From the NCBI RefSeq assembly GCF_003646465.1, contig NZ_QZEX01000010.1, positions 62,001 through 126,000 on the forward strand: a DNA stretch of 64,000 nucleotides. Reading direction: 5' to 3'. Positions 9,039 through 17,932 of this stretch are shown here, one piece after another. The DNA is from Chachezhania antarctica. GTDB taxonomy: Bacteria > Pseudomonadota > Alphaproteobacteria > Rhodobacterales > Rhodobacteraceae. A program made the position numbers and the translations under genes. The notes beneath the pieces were generated by a model. It ran no database searches and was not told where the DNA came from. It saw nothing but the letters and a program-made list of their open reading frames with translations. The stretch's first letter is position 1. The number at the start of each line of letters is the position of its first letter.

Positions 9039-9063
9039 CCTGTCCGGCAAACCGGACAGGTCA
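9036..9063. terminator. Perfect hairpin containing the stop codon
   Basis: TGACCTGTCCGG and CCGGACAGGTCA pair perfectly over 12 bases with a CAAA loop. The TGA stop of the gamma-carbonic-anhydrase-like gene is the first triplet of the stem. No T-run follows, so termination would be unusual; mRNA 3' protection is the alternative. The gap to the convergent carboxylase stop at 9157 has nothing else recognisable. Confidence 0.65.
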
Positions 9064-9156
9064 GGGTTCCCGCGTGCCTCAAAAGCCCCCGTTGGCATCG
9101 CCTTGACGCGGGACGGCAACTCCGTAATCCAGTGTGCCGCCCTGCCCTTCAAGCCG

Positions 9157-10764
9157 TCACAGCCGGAATATCCCGTAATGCGGATCGTCGATCGGCGCGT
9201 TCAGCGCAGCCGAGATCGACATGCCGAGCGCGTTGCGCGTGTCCGCCGGGTCGAGAATGCCGTCATCCCACAATTCCGAGGTCGAGGTATAGGCCTCGAC
9301 ATCGCGCCGGAACTTCTCCAGCACCGGGTCACGGATCGCGGCGATTTCCACTTCGGTCAGTTGCTTGCCTTCGCGTTCAAGCTGCCGGATCTTGACGTCG
9401 GCCATGGTGTTGGCGGCCTGATCCGCCCCCATTACGCCGATTTCCGCCTGCGGCCACATGAACAGCGTGCGCGCATCCCAGGCCCGCCCGCACATGCCGT
9501 AATTGCCGGCCCCGTAGGACGCATTGGCAATCACGGTGAACTTGGGCACGACCGAGCCGCCCTGCGCCATCAGCATCTTGGCGCCGTCCTTGGCGATGCC
9601 GCGTTCCTCGTATTCGCGGCCGACCATGTAGCCGGTGATGTTCTGAAAAAAGACCAGTGGCGTACGGTTCTGGTTGCATAGCTGCATGAAATGCGCCGCT
9701 TTAAGCGAGCTGTCGTTGAACAGCACCCCGTTGTTGGCGAGGATGCCCACTTTGTAGCCCCAGATGTGGGCAAAACCGCAAATCATCGTGGTTCCGTAAT
9801 CCGGCTGGTATTCGTGAAACCGCGAACCGTCCACGATTCGGGCAAGAACCTCGCGCATGTCGAACTGGGTCTTCCGGTCCTTGGGGATGATCCCGTAAAG
9901 TTCCTTGGGATCGTAATAGGGCTCCTCATGCGCCGCCGTTTCGATGATGGTTTTTGGCATACGCTTCCACTGACTGACAATCTCGCGCGCCAGTGCAAAG
10001 GCGTGCTGTTCTGTGGCGGCGCGATAATCTCCCGTCCCCGAGACAGAGGTGTGCATCACCGCGCCGCCAAGTTCCTGCACGCCGACCTCTTCGCCGGTGG
10101 CCGCCTTGACCAGTGGCGGACCGCCCAGAAAGATCGCCCCGGTGCCCTCGATGATGATGTTGTAATCGCTCAGCGTCGGCACATAGGCGCCGCCCGCGGT
10201 GCAATGCCCGCCAACGATGGCAATCTGCGGGATATTGGCCTGGCTCAGCTTGACCTGGTTGCGAAACACCCGCCCGCCCAGATAGCGGTCGGGAAACACG
10301 CCGTGTTGCAGCGGCAGGAAGCCCCCGGCGCTATCGCAGATATGGACGACCGGCAAATGGTTCTCAAGCGCGACATCCAGAAGCCGCACGATCTTTTTGA
10401 CGGTATGCGGATACCAGGCACCACCCTTGACGCTCGCATCGTTGGCGTGGATGGCCACCTCGCGGCCCTGCACGATGCCGATGCCCGTCACCACGGCGGC
10501 ACCGGGCACGGCGCCATCATATTCGCGGCAGGCGGCCAGCGTCGAGAATTCAAGAAACGGCGTGCCCGGATCGAGCAGCAGCTTCAACCGCTCGCGCACG
10601 CCCAGTTTGTTCTGGCGTGCCAAGCGGTCGATGTCCCGTTGGGGCCGCTCGAAACGCGCCGCGTGCTGGCGAGCGTGAAACTCCTTCAGCCGTTCGGACA
10701 TGGCGGCAAAATTGGCCTTGTAGTCGGCGGCATTGGTGTCGATGTGGCTTTCGATCCGGCGCAT
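9157..10764 (-). CDS. atuC: Acyl-CoA carboxylase beta subunit, geranyl-CoA carboxylase (AtuC) type
   Basis: Carboxyltransferase subunit, 535 residues, both halves complete (ANDASVKGGAWY; GGHCTAGGAYVPTLSD; ILANNGVLFNDSSLKAA; SYGAGNYGMCGRAW). The two other beta subunits of this window have Phe at residue 163; this one has Gly163 (RYLGGRVF). Published structural work on geranyl-CoA carboxylase ties a Gly at this place, where methylcrotonyl-CoA carboxylase has Phe, to room for the longer isoprenoid chain. Adjacent AtuA supports an AtuC assignment. ATG 10764 with AGGAGG upstream is chosen over an in-frame GTG two codons earlier that would sit in the ribosome-binding site. Partners are the split alpha subunit genes immediately upstream. 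Confidence 0.87.
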   Translation of the reverse strand: MRRIESHIDTNAADYKANFAAMSERLKEFHARQHAARFERPQRDIDRLARQNKLGVRERLKLLLDPGTPFLEFSTLAACREYDGAVPGAAVVTGIGIVQGREVAIHANDASVKGGAWYPHTVKKIVRLLDVALENHLPVVHICDSAGGFLPLQHGVFPDRYLGGRVFRNQVKLSQANIPQIAIVGGHCTAGGAYVPTLSDYNIIIEGTGAIFLGGPPLVKAATGEEVGVQELGGAVMHTSVSGTGDYRAATEQHAFALAREIVSQWKRMPKTIIETAAHEEPYYDPKELYGIIPKDRKTQFDMREVLARIVDGSRFHEYQPDYGTTMICGFAHIWGYKVGILANNGVLFNDSSLKAAHFMQLCNQNRTPLVFFQNITGYMVGREYEERGIAKDGAKMLMAQGGSVVPKFTVIANASYGAGNYGMCGRAWDARTLFMWPQAEIGVMGADQAANTMADVKIRQLEREGKQLTEVEIAAIRDPVLEKFRRDVEAYTSTSELWDDGILDPADTRNALGMSISAALNAPIDDPHYGIFRL

Positions 10765-10766
10765 TG

Positions 10767-11270
10767 TCACTCCTCCTGCGGGGTCAGCTGGGCAAGGACG
10801 GCCTTTAGGCCGAAACTGTCACCCGCGGTAAAAGGCATTTCGGCAACCACACCGTCGCGCGGCGCGGTCAGGGTGGTTTCAAGCTTCATGCTTTCGATGA
10901 CCAGAAGCGGCTGGCCTTCTGTAACGGTGTCTCCGGGCTTAACCGCCACCGAAACGACGACCCCCGGCATCGGCGCCAACAGTCGATCACCCCCTGCAGC
11001 GCCCTGCCTGCCGGCAAGCCGGTCGTCGGGATCGACCCTCCCAACCTCGAAGGTGCGCCCGTTCAAATGTATGAAGGTAGATTCCGACCCGACCGCCAGC
11101 CGCAACTCATGCGCCCGCCCCCCGGTCCGCAGCACATGTGCGCCCGGCGCCCCGGTCGGGTCCAGTTGGCAGGGAACTGCGCCATCTGGCATGTTCAGGA
11201 CAAAGCGGCTGCCATCATGGGTTAGCCAGCATTCGGCCTCATGGCTGGCGATCATGAATATTCTGCGCAT
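10767..11270 (-). CDS. Separate BT-BCCP half of the AtuF-like carboxylase alpha subunit
   Basis: 167 residues. The last 70 form a biotinyl domain (APMPGVVVSVAVKPGD, then ESMKLE with biotin Lys129). Residues 1-85 look like the beta-rich BT region that in one-piece alpha subunits links biotin carboxylase to BCCP (HLNGRTFEVGRVDP). Start ATG 11270 shares its A with the TGA of the biotin carboxylase gene (TGATG), so the pair is translationally coupled. In the other two sets of this window, and in known AtuF/LiuD, these parts are one chain of about 670 residues. Here they are two genes. No sequencing-error signature is needed, since both have good starts and stops and intact domains. Confidence 0.85.
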   Translation of the reverse strand: MRRIFMIASHEAECWLTHDGSRFVLNMPDGAVPCQLDPTGAPGAHVLRTGGRAHELRLAVGSESTFIHLNGRTFEVGRVDPDDRLAGRQGAAGGDRLLAPMPGVVVSVAVKPGDTVTEGQPLLVIESMKLETTLTAPRDGVVAEMPFTAGDSFGLKAVLAQLTPQEE

Positions 11271-12739
11271 CAGTTTCTCCACCCGCCCATCTTGCGGTGC
11301 ATTTCGGGTATCTGCATCACATCGGTCACCAGACGTTGATCAGACAGGGCCGCCGCCGCCATAAGCAGGGTGGATACATCCTCGCCCGGCGCGGTCAGCA
11401 CATCCGCCTGTTCGGCTAGAAACCCGGTTGAAACATCGCCCGACGCAAAATCGGGATGTGCAAGGATCGCGTCCAGATAGCCGGTGTTGGTCGTCACCCC
11501 GAGGATGACGTAATTCTGCACGGCGTTCCGCGCACGGGCGATGGCCTGTGCGCGATCTGCCCCATGCACGATCAGTTTGGACAGCATCGGGTCGAAATCG
11601 GTCGTGACCTTGCCGCCGTCCCGAATGCCACTGTCCACACGGATACCCTCACCGTGGGGTTCGTCCAGCAGCAGGATATCCCCGATCGCGGGGCGGAAAT
11701 CGGCCGTCGCGTCCTCGGCACAGATGCGCAGCTCAATCGAATGGCCGGTCTGCGGAATATCGGCCTGCGCCGCGCTCAGCCCCTCGCCCGCCGCGATACG
11801 CAACTGCTCGGCGACCAGATCGAAGCCCGTGACCATCTCGGTCACCGGATGTTCGACCTGAAGGCGGGTGTTCATTTCGAGAAAGTAGAAGGCCCCGTCC
11901 TGCGCATAGATGAACTCGACGGTTCCGGCACCCCGATAGTTGACGGCGCGCGCAATTCTGGCGGCGGTTTCGCAGATCTCGTCCCGTTGTTCGGGCGAAA
12001 GCGCGGGCGAGGGCGTTTCCTCGATGATCTTCTGGAACCGGCGCTGGATCGAGCATTCGCGCTCCCAGAAATGGACCACGTTGCCCTGCCCGTCGCCCAT
12101 CACCTGCACCTCGATATGGCGCGGACGTTCGATATAGCGTTCGACGAAGAGACGACCGTCGCCGAAATACCGCTCGCCCTCGCGGCGCGCGGTGGCGATC
12201 TCGGTCTCCAACGTGCTGTCCTCGCGCACGATGCGCATGCCCTTGCCGCCGCCCCCCGCCGAAGGCTTGATCAGCAGCGGATAGCCCAGGGTGCGGGCGC
12301 GTTCGACAAAACTCGCCGGATCGTCATCCTCGATCGCCGAGGGGGCAACCGGAAAGCCGCGCGCCTCGACAAAGGCGCGCGCGCGGACCTTGTCGCCCAT
12401 CAGGTCGATGGTCTCGGAGGTCGGGCCGACAAATGTCACACCGGCCTCTTCCAGCGCCGCGACGAAACCGGCATTCTCCGACAGAAAGCCGTAGCCGGGA
12501 TGCACCGCATCCGCGCCGATCTTTCTTGCGGCCGCAACGATCTGCGGAATATCGAGATAGGCCGCTACAGGCGTCGGGCCGTCGATCATCACAACCTCAT
12601 CCGCGATCAGATGGGCCGGCCCATCTTGTTCGGCGACGTGGCGCAACACAGCCGTCGCAAGGCCGCGGGCCTTGGCGGTGCGCAACACGCGCGCCGCGAT
12701 TTCACCCCGATTGGCGACCAGGAGTTTTGAAATAGTCAT
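11270..12739 (-). CDS. Biotin carboxylase half of the AtuF-like carboxylase alpha subunit
   Basis: ATP-grasp biotin carboxylase, 489 residues: VANRGEIAARV near the N-terminus, HPGYGFLSENAGF, glycine loop SAGGGGKGMRI, FVERYIERPRHIEVQ, EMNTRLQVEHPVTEMVTG, and the C-terminal domain to about residue 450. It stops where a fused alpha subunit would go on into the BT domain. ATGA overlap with AtuA upstream and TGATG overlap with the BCCP gene downstream place all in one operon. Likely pairs with the Gly163 carboxyltransferase at 9157-10764. Confidence 0.9.
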   Translation of the reverse strand: MTISKLLVANRGEIAARVLRTAKARGLATAVLRHVAEQDGPAHLIADEVVMIDGPTPVAAYLDIPQIVAAARKIGADAVHPGYGFLSENAGFVAALEEAGVTFVGPTSETIDLMGDKVRARAFVEARGFPVAPSAIEDDDPASFVERARTLGYPLLIKPSAGGGGKGMRIVREDSTLETEIATARREGERYFGDGRLFVERYIERPRHIEVQVMGDGQGNVVHFWERECSIQRRFQKIIEETPSPALSPEQRDEICETAARIARAVNYRGAGTVEFIYAQDGAFYFLEMNTRLQVEHPVTEMVTGFDLVAEQLRIAAGEGLSAAQADIPQTGHSIELRICAEDATADFRPAIGDILLLDEPHGEGIRVDSGIRDGGKVTTDFDPMLSKLIVHGADRAQAIARARNAVQNYVILGVTTNTGYLDAILAHPDFASGDVSTGFLAEQADVLTAPGEDVSTLLMAAAALSDQRLVTDVMQIPEMHRKMGGWRN

Positions 12740-14550
12740 GGTATTACCCTCTTGTTCGGGTCCGGGGTGTTCAGCCCGTCGCGCGCGGCCAGGTCGGCCG
12801 GCACGGGAATTTCGATATCCAGCAGCATCTGGGCAAACCCCTTGCCTTGCGGATCGATGCGGACCGAGGCGATGCCGCCCCCGCCCAGCGATTCGTGCAG
12901 CAGGAAATTCAGCGAATGGCTTCCCGGCAGGTCGAACCGCTCGACCTTGCCTTCGCAGACATGGGAGAAATAGTCTTTTACCACCTCTTCGCTGAGAGCC
13001 GACCGGATAAAAGGCAGGTAGTCTGGCTTGCGCGCCAGGATACCGATATTGGCGATATCCCCCTTGTCGCCCGACCGTCCCCAGGCCAGATCGACGAGGC
13101 GCACCTTGACCGCGTCCGGACCGGGCTCGCGGCTCTCTGCGGGCGGTGCGGCAGGCGGATCGAGGTGGACTGGCCTGGTGGCCACGGTGACGGGAACATC
13201 CTGGCCGTCGACCTCGACTGCGACGGGGGTGTCGGCCTTGTCCTGCAGGAACGAGAACAGGCGTACCACCGGCTGCACCTTGGGCCGCCCGGCAAAGAAC
13301 CCGGTCAGCCCCTGCGCAGTCGAGATGGCCATCGGTGCGATCTCGCCGGCGAAGATGTTGAGCGCGGCGCGGTCGTCGTGCGTCACGCCGATCTTGATCA
13401 CCACCTCGCGGGTCTGCGCCCGCGCGTTGGCGCCGTAAGCCGCCTCTGCCCCCAGCACTTCGACGCTGACCTGCCGGAAATCGGACAGGTTTCTTTCACG
13501 GAAGATCCGGCGGCAACGGGTAACGATGGCCTCGGCCACGCGCTTGCCCTTGGCCGGCGCGTTGATGGCCGCCAGGGTCAGGGAGGAAACCGCGCGCCAG
13601 CCATCGGCATGGGTCGCCGACACCTTGTAGCTGCCGGTACGCCCGAGACCCTTGCCGCCTTTGACCAACACCCGATCCGGCCCGACCTGGTCCAGCGTGA
13701 CCTGCGACCAGTCGCAGATCACGTCGGGCAGCAGGTAGGCGCGCGGATCGCCGATTTCATAGAGCATCTGTTCACCGACCGAACCCGGCACAACCAGCCC
13801 GCCCGTCTCTGGTGTTTTGGTCATGACAAAACTGCCGTCTTCCGACACTTCGACGATGGGCATCCCCATGTCGTCCCAGCCCGGTACGTCCTGCCAGTCG
13901 GTGAAGTTGCCACCGGTCCCCTGGGGGCCGCACTCGATCAAATGGCCCGCCAACGATCCCTGGCTGAGCTTGTCCCAATCATCGTCGCCCCAGCCAAATT
14001 CATGCATCAGCGGGCCGAGCGCCACTGCGCTGTCTGCACAGCGCCCTGTGATCACGATGTCGGCTCCGGCATCCAGCGCCGCCGCGATGGGGCGGGCGCC
14101 CAGATAGGCGTTCATGCTCCAGATATCGTCTGGAAACGCGACGCCCGAGAACATCTCCGTCTGACCACCGGCGCGGATATCGTCGGCCCGCGCCGACAAA
14201 TCATCGCCCAGCACAACACCGATGGACACATCTATCCCGGCCTCGGCGGCGACTTTAGCCAGCGCATCGCGGCAGCCACGCGGGTTCACACCCCCGGCAT
14301 TGGCAACGACCTTCATCCCCTTGGCCTTGATTTCCGACAACCAGGGTGCCAGCGCCTTGACGAAATCCGGCGCATAACCCGCATCGGGCGACTTGGCGCG
14401 GGCTCGCGCCATCAGCGACATCGTCACCTCGGCCAGATAGTCGAACACCAGATAGTCGATCTCGCCTTTGGAGACCAGCTGACCGATCGCTTCAGGCGTA
14501 TCGCCCCAGAATCCCGATGCGCATCCGATACGCAGTTTTCGATCCGACAT
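12736..14550 (-). CDS. atuA: AtuA-family protein (DUF1446 plus C-terminal AtuA-like domain)
   Basis: 604 residues. Residues 1 to about 450 form the DUF1446/AtuA domain (RIGCASGFWGD, DYLVFDYLAEVTMS, VVANAGGVNPRG, GADIVITGRCADSA). The last 120 residues carry the separate AtuA-like ferredoxin-fold domain with the motif LAWGRSGDKGDIANIG. AtuA is required for growth of Pseudomonas on acyclic terpenes, but its reaction is unknown to me; it is a good marker for citronellol/geraniol-type pathways. GAGGAG precedes ATG 14550. Co-transcribed with the geranyl-CoA-type carboxylase, as in atu clusters. Related DUF1446 proteins also occur near propionate genes, so the terpene link rests on context. Confidence 0.92.
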   Translation of the reverse strand: MSDRKLRIGCASGFWGDTPEAIGQLVSKGEIDYLVFDYLAEVTMSLMARARAKSPDAGYAPDFVKALAPWLSEIKAKGMKVVANAGGVNPRGCRDALAKVAAEAGIDVSIGVVLGDDLSARADDIRAGGQTEMFSGVAFPDDIWSMNAYLGARPIAAALDAGADIVITGRCADSAVALGPLMHEFGWGDDDWDKLSQGSLAGHLIECGPQGTGGNFTDWQDVPGWDDMGMPIVEVSEDGSFVMTKTPETGGLVVPGSVGEQMLYEIGDPRAYLLPDVICDWSQVTLDQVGPDRVLVKGGKGLGRTGSYKVSATHADGWRAVSSLTLAAINAPAKGKRVAEAIVTRCRRIFRERNLSDFRQVSVEVLGAEAAYGANARAQTREVVIKIGVTHDDRAALNIFAGEIAPMAISTAQGLTGFFAGRPKVQPVVRLFSFLQDKADTPVAVEVDGQDVPVTVATRPVHLDPPAAPPAESREPGPDAVKVRLVDLAWGRSGDKGDIANIGILARKPDYLPFIRSALSEEVVKDYFSHVCEGKVERFDLPGSHSLNFLLHESLGGGGIASVRIDPQGKGFAQMLLDIEIPVPADLAARDGLNTPDPNKRVIP

Positions 14551-14571
14551 GTGCTTCTCCTCTCCGCTTGA

Positions 14572-15357
14572 TCAGCGGCCTGTCCATTCAGGTTTGCGTT
14601 TCGCAATGAAGGCGGCAAAGCCCTCGCGCGCATCTTCTGTCTGCGCAACTCGTGGCAACAGGGTTTCGGCAAAGCGCATCTGCTGCGCATAGGTCATGTC
14701 TTCCATCGCGTGGCAGGCGTATTTTCCCAGCCGGATCGCGGTAGGCGACTGCGCGGCAATCTGCGCGACCAACTCCGCAACCTTGTCATCCAGCCCGGCA
14801 GTATCTGTCACATGGTTGACCAGATCATAGCGCAAGGACTCCTCGGCGGTCAGAGGAACGCCGGTGATGAACATCTCCATCAATCTGCGCCGGGGCAACA
14901 TGCGGATCATTGGCGGAACGATAGTCATCGGAAACAGACCCACCTTCACTTCAGGCGTTCCGATTCGGGCATGATCGACCATCACGGCCAGATCGCAGGC
15001 ACAGATGATGCCCGCGCCCGCGCCCATGGCCACACCGTTGATGCGCGCGATGGTTGGCTTTCGGCAGGCTTGTATGGTTTCGAACAATTGCCCGGCGAAA
15101 TGGTCCGGATAGGCCGGGTCCTGAACAAATGGGCCACCTTCGGCACCCGCCTTGATGTCGCCGCCAGCGCAGAAGGCACGCTCGCCCTCGCCGGTCAGGA
15201 CGATCACCCGGCATTCCGCGTCGGCCTCGGCCGCCAGAATTGCGGCAATCAGACCCTCTGCCACTTCGCGGTTCAGGGCATTTCGACTGTCAGGGCGGCA
15301 GATCGTGATGCGCACCTCATACCCCCGCGACTGCGAACGAACGACATTCTCCACCAT
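14572..15357 (-). CDS. Enoyl-CoA hydratase/isomerase family protein
   Basis: Crotonase fold, 261 residues from ATG 15357 (a TTG two codons upstream is the alternative). Oxyanion-hole loops ERAFCAGGDIKAG and NGVAMGAGAGIICACD are present. Glu in GTPEVKVG fits the first catalytic Glu; the second region reads GLFPMTIVPPM without the usual P-G-x-G-G, so a non-standard reaction such as glutaconyl-type hydration or isomerisation is possible. Ends KPEWTGR, a common family C-terminus. First gene of the minus-strand AtuA operon; the promoter region with operator site 3 is 77 bases upstream. Could be the AtuE equivalent, though the LiuC/AtuE hallmark is clearer in the gene at 2891-3685. Confidence 0.85.
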   Translation of the reverse strand: MVENVVRSQSRGYEVRITICRPDSRNALNREVAEGLIAAILAAEADAECRVIVLTGEGERAFCAGGDIKAGAEGGPFVQDPAYPDHFAGQLFETIQACRKPTIARINGVAMGAGAGIICACDLAVMVDHARIGTPEVKVGLFPMTIVPPMIRMLPRRRLMEMFITGVPLTAEESLRYDLVNHVTDTAGLDDKVAELVAQIAAQSPTAIRLGKYACHAMEDMTYAQQMRFAETLLPRVAQTEDAREGFAAFIAKRKPEWTGR

Positions 15358-15421
15358 TTCCAAGATATCCCCCGTTTTCTGGCCGAACTTGCCTGCAACG
15401 TCAGGTCGCGAAAAGCTTGCC

Positions 15422-15450
15422 TTGAACTATTTTCTAACATGTGTTTGATT
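15422..15450 (+). promoter_or_regulatory. Promoter with operator site 3, between AtuA operon and dehydrogenase operon
   Basis: TTGAAC (15422-15427) and TTGATT (15445-15450) are 17 bases apart in the direction of the plus-strand dehydrogenase operon. Operator core CTAACA-TG-TGTTTG (15434-15447) fills the spacer and touches the -10, one mismatch from the palindrome. The 13 bases CTTGAACTAT.TT of this promoter recur at 30381. The site lies between divergent genes and may control both directions. Confidence 0.75.
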
Positions 15451-15493
15451 TTGGTCAACGCTGTAGATGACATTTTGTTCGGGAGGAAAAAGT

Positions 15494-16708
15494 ATGACCA
15501 GTCAGAATGAACTTGCCATGGCTGATCTGGCGGCCATCAGGGCGAATTATTCGCTGACCGATGAGCAGCGCCAGATCGTTGATCATGTTGATCGGGTGTC
15601 GCGCGAGGTGCTTCACCCGCTACAGGCACGCATGGACCAAGAGGATTGGTGGCCTGACGATCTTTTCAAGCAGATGGGCGAACTTGGTCTTCTGGGGATC
15701 ACGGCCCCGGAGGCTTTGGGCGGATCGGGCCAGAACGAGTTTACCCAGGCGTTGGTGTCTGAGGTGATTTCGAAGTGGAACCCCGCCGTCGGCCTGTCGC
15801 ATGGTGCACATGACAACCTGTGCCTGAACAACCTGCTGCGCAACGGCTCCGAAGCGCAGGTGAAAAAATATGTGCCGGGGTTGTGTTCGGGCGATCTGGT
15901 CGGCGGGCTCGGGCTGACCGAGCCCGGCGCGGGATCCGATGCGCTTGGCTCCATGGCCACCACCGCCCGGCGCGACGGCGACGACTATGTCATCAACGGC
16001 TCGAAGATCTACATCACCAACGGTCCCATTGCCGATGTGATCCTGCTCTATGCCAAGACCGACAAATCCAAAGGCGCCAAGGGCATTTCGGCCTTCATCA
16101 TCGAAACCGACAATCCCGGGTTCAAGGTGGCGCAGAAACTAGACAAGATGGGTTTTCGCGGCTCACCTACGGGCGAGCTGGTGTTCGAGGATTGCCGCGT
16201 TCCGGCATCAGCCATGTTGGGGGTCGAAAACTCTGGCGTTGCAGTGGTGATGAGCGGGCTTGATCTGGAACGCGCGATGGTCGCTTCGGTCTGCGTCGGC
16301 ATGGCCGAACGTGCGCTTGAACTGGGTCTGGAATACGCGAAGATGCGCGAACAATTCGGCAAGCCGATCGCCAGCTTCCAGATGATGCAGTCGAAACTGG
16401 CCGAGATCTACACCGAGGTCGAAACCGCTCGCGCCTTCAGTTATCGTGCCCTGGCGGCCTGTGTCGGCTTGCCGAAGGGTGCTGGGGGTCGCGGCGAGAT
16501 CCACAAGCTGACCGCGGCCGCCTGCCTTTACGCAGGCGAGGCCTTTAACAAGGCCGTCACCGAAGCCTGCCACATCCACGGCGGCTCGGGCTACATGCAG
16601 GACACCGAGATTAACCGGCTGTTCCGCGCCAACAAGTTGCTGGAGATCGGCGCGGGCACCAGCGAAGTGCGCAAGATCATCATCGCCGAAGAACTTTTGC
16701 GCGCCTGA
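15494..16708 (+). CDS. Isovaleryl-CoA dehydrogenase-like acyl-CoA dehydrogenase (first of tandem pair)
   Basis: 404 residues from ATG 15494, with GGGAGG eight bases before. Signatures: [39 protein letters not shown]. The catalytic Glu lies in SGLDLERAM (isovaleryl-CoA dehydrogenase position) and the C-terminal motif is LLEIGAGTSEVRK, with Ala instead of Glu at the medium-chain-type site, exactly the isovaleryl pattern. GREIHK-like segment GGRGEIHKL is shared with the next gene. Forms an operon with 16722-20478. Likely oxidises a branched short or medium acyl-CoA to supply one of the carboxylases. Cytosolic homotetramer or heteromer with its neighbour. Confidence 0.92.
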   Translation: MTSQNELAMADLAAIRANYSLTDEQRQIVDHVDRVSREVLHPLQARMDQEDWWPDDLFKQMGELGLLGITAPEALGGSGQNEFTQALVSEVISKWNPAVGLSHGAHDNLCLNNLLRNGSEAQVKKYVPGLCSGDLVGGLGLTEPGAGSDALGSMATTARRDGDDYVINGSKIYITNGPIADVILLYAKTDKSKGAKGISAFIIETDNPGFKVAQKLDKMGFRGSPTGELVFEDCRVPASAMLGVENSGVAVVMSGLDLERAMVASVCVGMAERALELGLEYAKMREQFGKPIASFQMMQSKLAEIYTEVETARAFSYRALAACVGLPKGAGGRGEIHKLTAAACLYAGEAFNKAVTEACHIHGGSGYMQDTEINRLFRANKLLEIGAGTSEVRKIIIAEELLRA

Positions 16709-16721
16709 GGGGGACGAGACC

Positions 16722-17921
16722 ATGAACAAGCAACTGCGCAACGACATCAATCTGCCAACACATTTCATGACGGACGAACAGCAGGCATTGGCCGATCAGG
16801 CCGGAAAGTTCTTCTTTTCCGAGTTCCACCACCTGAACGCGGAAATGGACGACACCGACGACCTGCCGCCTTCGGTCTTTCCCAAGCTGGGAGAGATGGG
16901 CTATCTCGGCCTCAACGTACCGCCGGAATTCGGCGGCGCGGGGCTCGACTTCACCTCGGCCTGCATCATCACCGAACAGCTGTCGCGCGCCTCGGCGGCC
17001 ATCGGGTTGACCCATGTCGCGCATGACAACCTGTGCGTCAACAACATCTACCGAAACGCCAATGACGATCTGCGCCGCAAGTATCTGCCCGGCCTGTGCA
17101 ACGGCACGCTGGTGGGCGCGCTTGGCCTGACCGAACCGGGCGCCGGGTCGGATGCGCTCGGCTCGATGCGGACCACGGCGAAGAAGGATGGCGATGACTA
17201 TATCCTGAATGGCACCAAGATATATATCACCAACGGGCCGATTGCCGACTTGGTGCTGGTCTATGCCAAGACCTCGCCCGAAAAGGGCGCCAAGGGCATT
17301 TCCGCCTTCATCGTCGAAACTGACACGCCCGGCTTCAAGGTGGCGCAGAAGCTCAACAAGATGGGTTTTCGCGGCTCGCCCACGGGTGAGCTGGTGTTCG
17401 AGGATTGCCGGGTGCCCGCGAAGAACATGGTCGGCAAGCTGGACGGCGGCGTTGCGGTGACAATGTCGGGGCTGGATCTGGAGCGCGCCATCGTCTGCTT
17501 CAATGCCCTGGGGATTGCGCAGCGGGCGCTGGATATTTCCATCGATTACGCCAAGACGCGCCAGCAGTTCGGCAAACCGATCGCCAGTTTCCAGATGGTG
17601 CAGGCGATGCTGGCCGACATGTATACCCAGATCGAGGCGGCGCGCAGCCTGTCGCTGAAGACGGCCGCCATGTGTGAGGGGCTGGAAGAGGGCGAAGGCG
17701 GGCGCGGCGAAATTCACAAGCTGACCGCTGCGGCGATCTTCAAGACCGCCGCGGCGACGTCCTTCGTGCTGGACAAGGCGGTGCAGATCCACGGGGGGTC
17801 GGGCTACATGCGTGATACCGAAGTGAACCGCCTCTACCGCACCGGACGTGTGCTGGAGGTCGGCGCGGGCACCCAGGAGGTGCGCAAGCTGATCATCGCC
17901 GGCGAACTGCTTAAAAACTGA
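16722..17921 (+). CDS. Isovaleryl-CoA dehydrogenase-like acyl-CoA dehydrogenase (second of tandem pair)
   Basis: 399 residues, close paralogue of the preceding gene: [51 protein letters not shown] with catalytic Glu, and VLEVGAGTQEVRK at the C-terminus. Both paralogues keep the catalytic Glu, so neither is an obvious inactive subunit. The N-terminal domain differs most (FFFSEFHHLNAEMDDTDD), so substrate choice may differ. Starts 13 bases after the previous stop. DNA identity to the first copy is highest in the middle domain, e.g. around 16078-16200 against 17290-17412. Confidence 0.92.
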   Translation: MNKQLRNDINLPTHFMTDEQQALADQAGKFFFSEFHHLNAEMDDTDDLPPSVFPKLGEMGYLGLNVPPEFGGAGLDFTSACIITEQLSRASAAIGLTHVAHDNLCVNNIYRNANDDLRRKYLPGLCNGTLVGALGLTEPGAGSDALGSMRTTAKKDGDDYILNGTKIYITNGPIADLVLVYAKTSPEKGAKGISAFIVETDTPGFKVAQKLNKMGFRGSPTGELVFEDCRVPAKNMVGKLDGGVAVTMSGLDLERAIVCFNALGIAQRALDISIDYAKTRQQFGKPIASFQMVQAMLADMYTQIEAARSLSLKTAAMCEGLEEGEGGRGEIHKLTAAAIFKTAAATSFVLDKAVQIHGGSGYMRDTEVNRLYRTGRVLEVGAGTQEVRKLIIAGELLKN

Positions 17922-17932
17922 GGGGGCAGAAC

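Noticed and set aside
10767-12739. Frameshift as cause of the split alpha subunit
   Set aside because: Both genes have proper start and stop codons overlapping as TGATG and full domains, so a true split is favoured over an error.
12847-14571. 574-residue plus-strand open frame
   Set aside because: Antisense to atuA; no recognisable domain.
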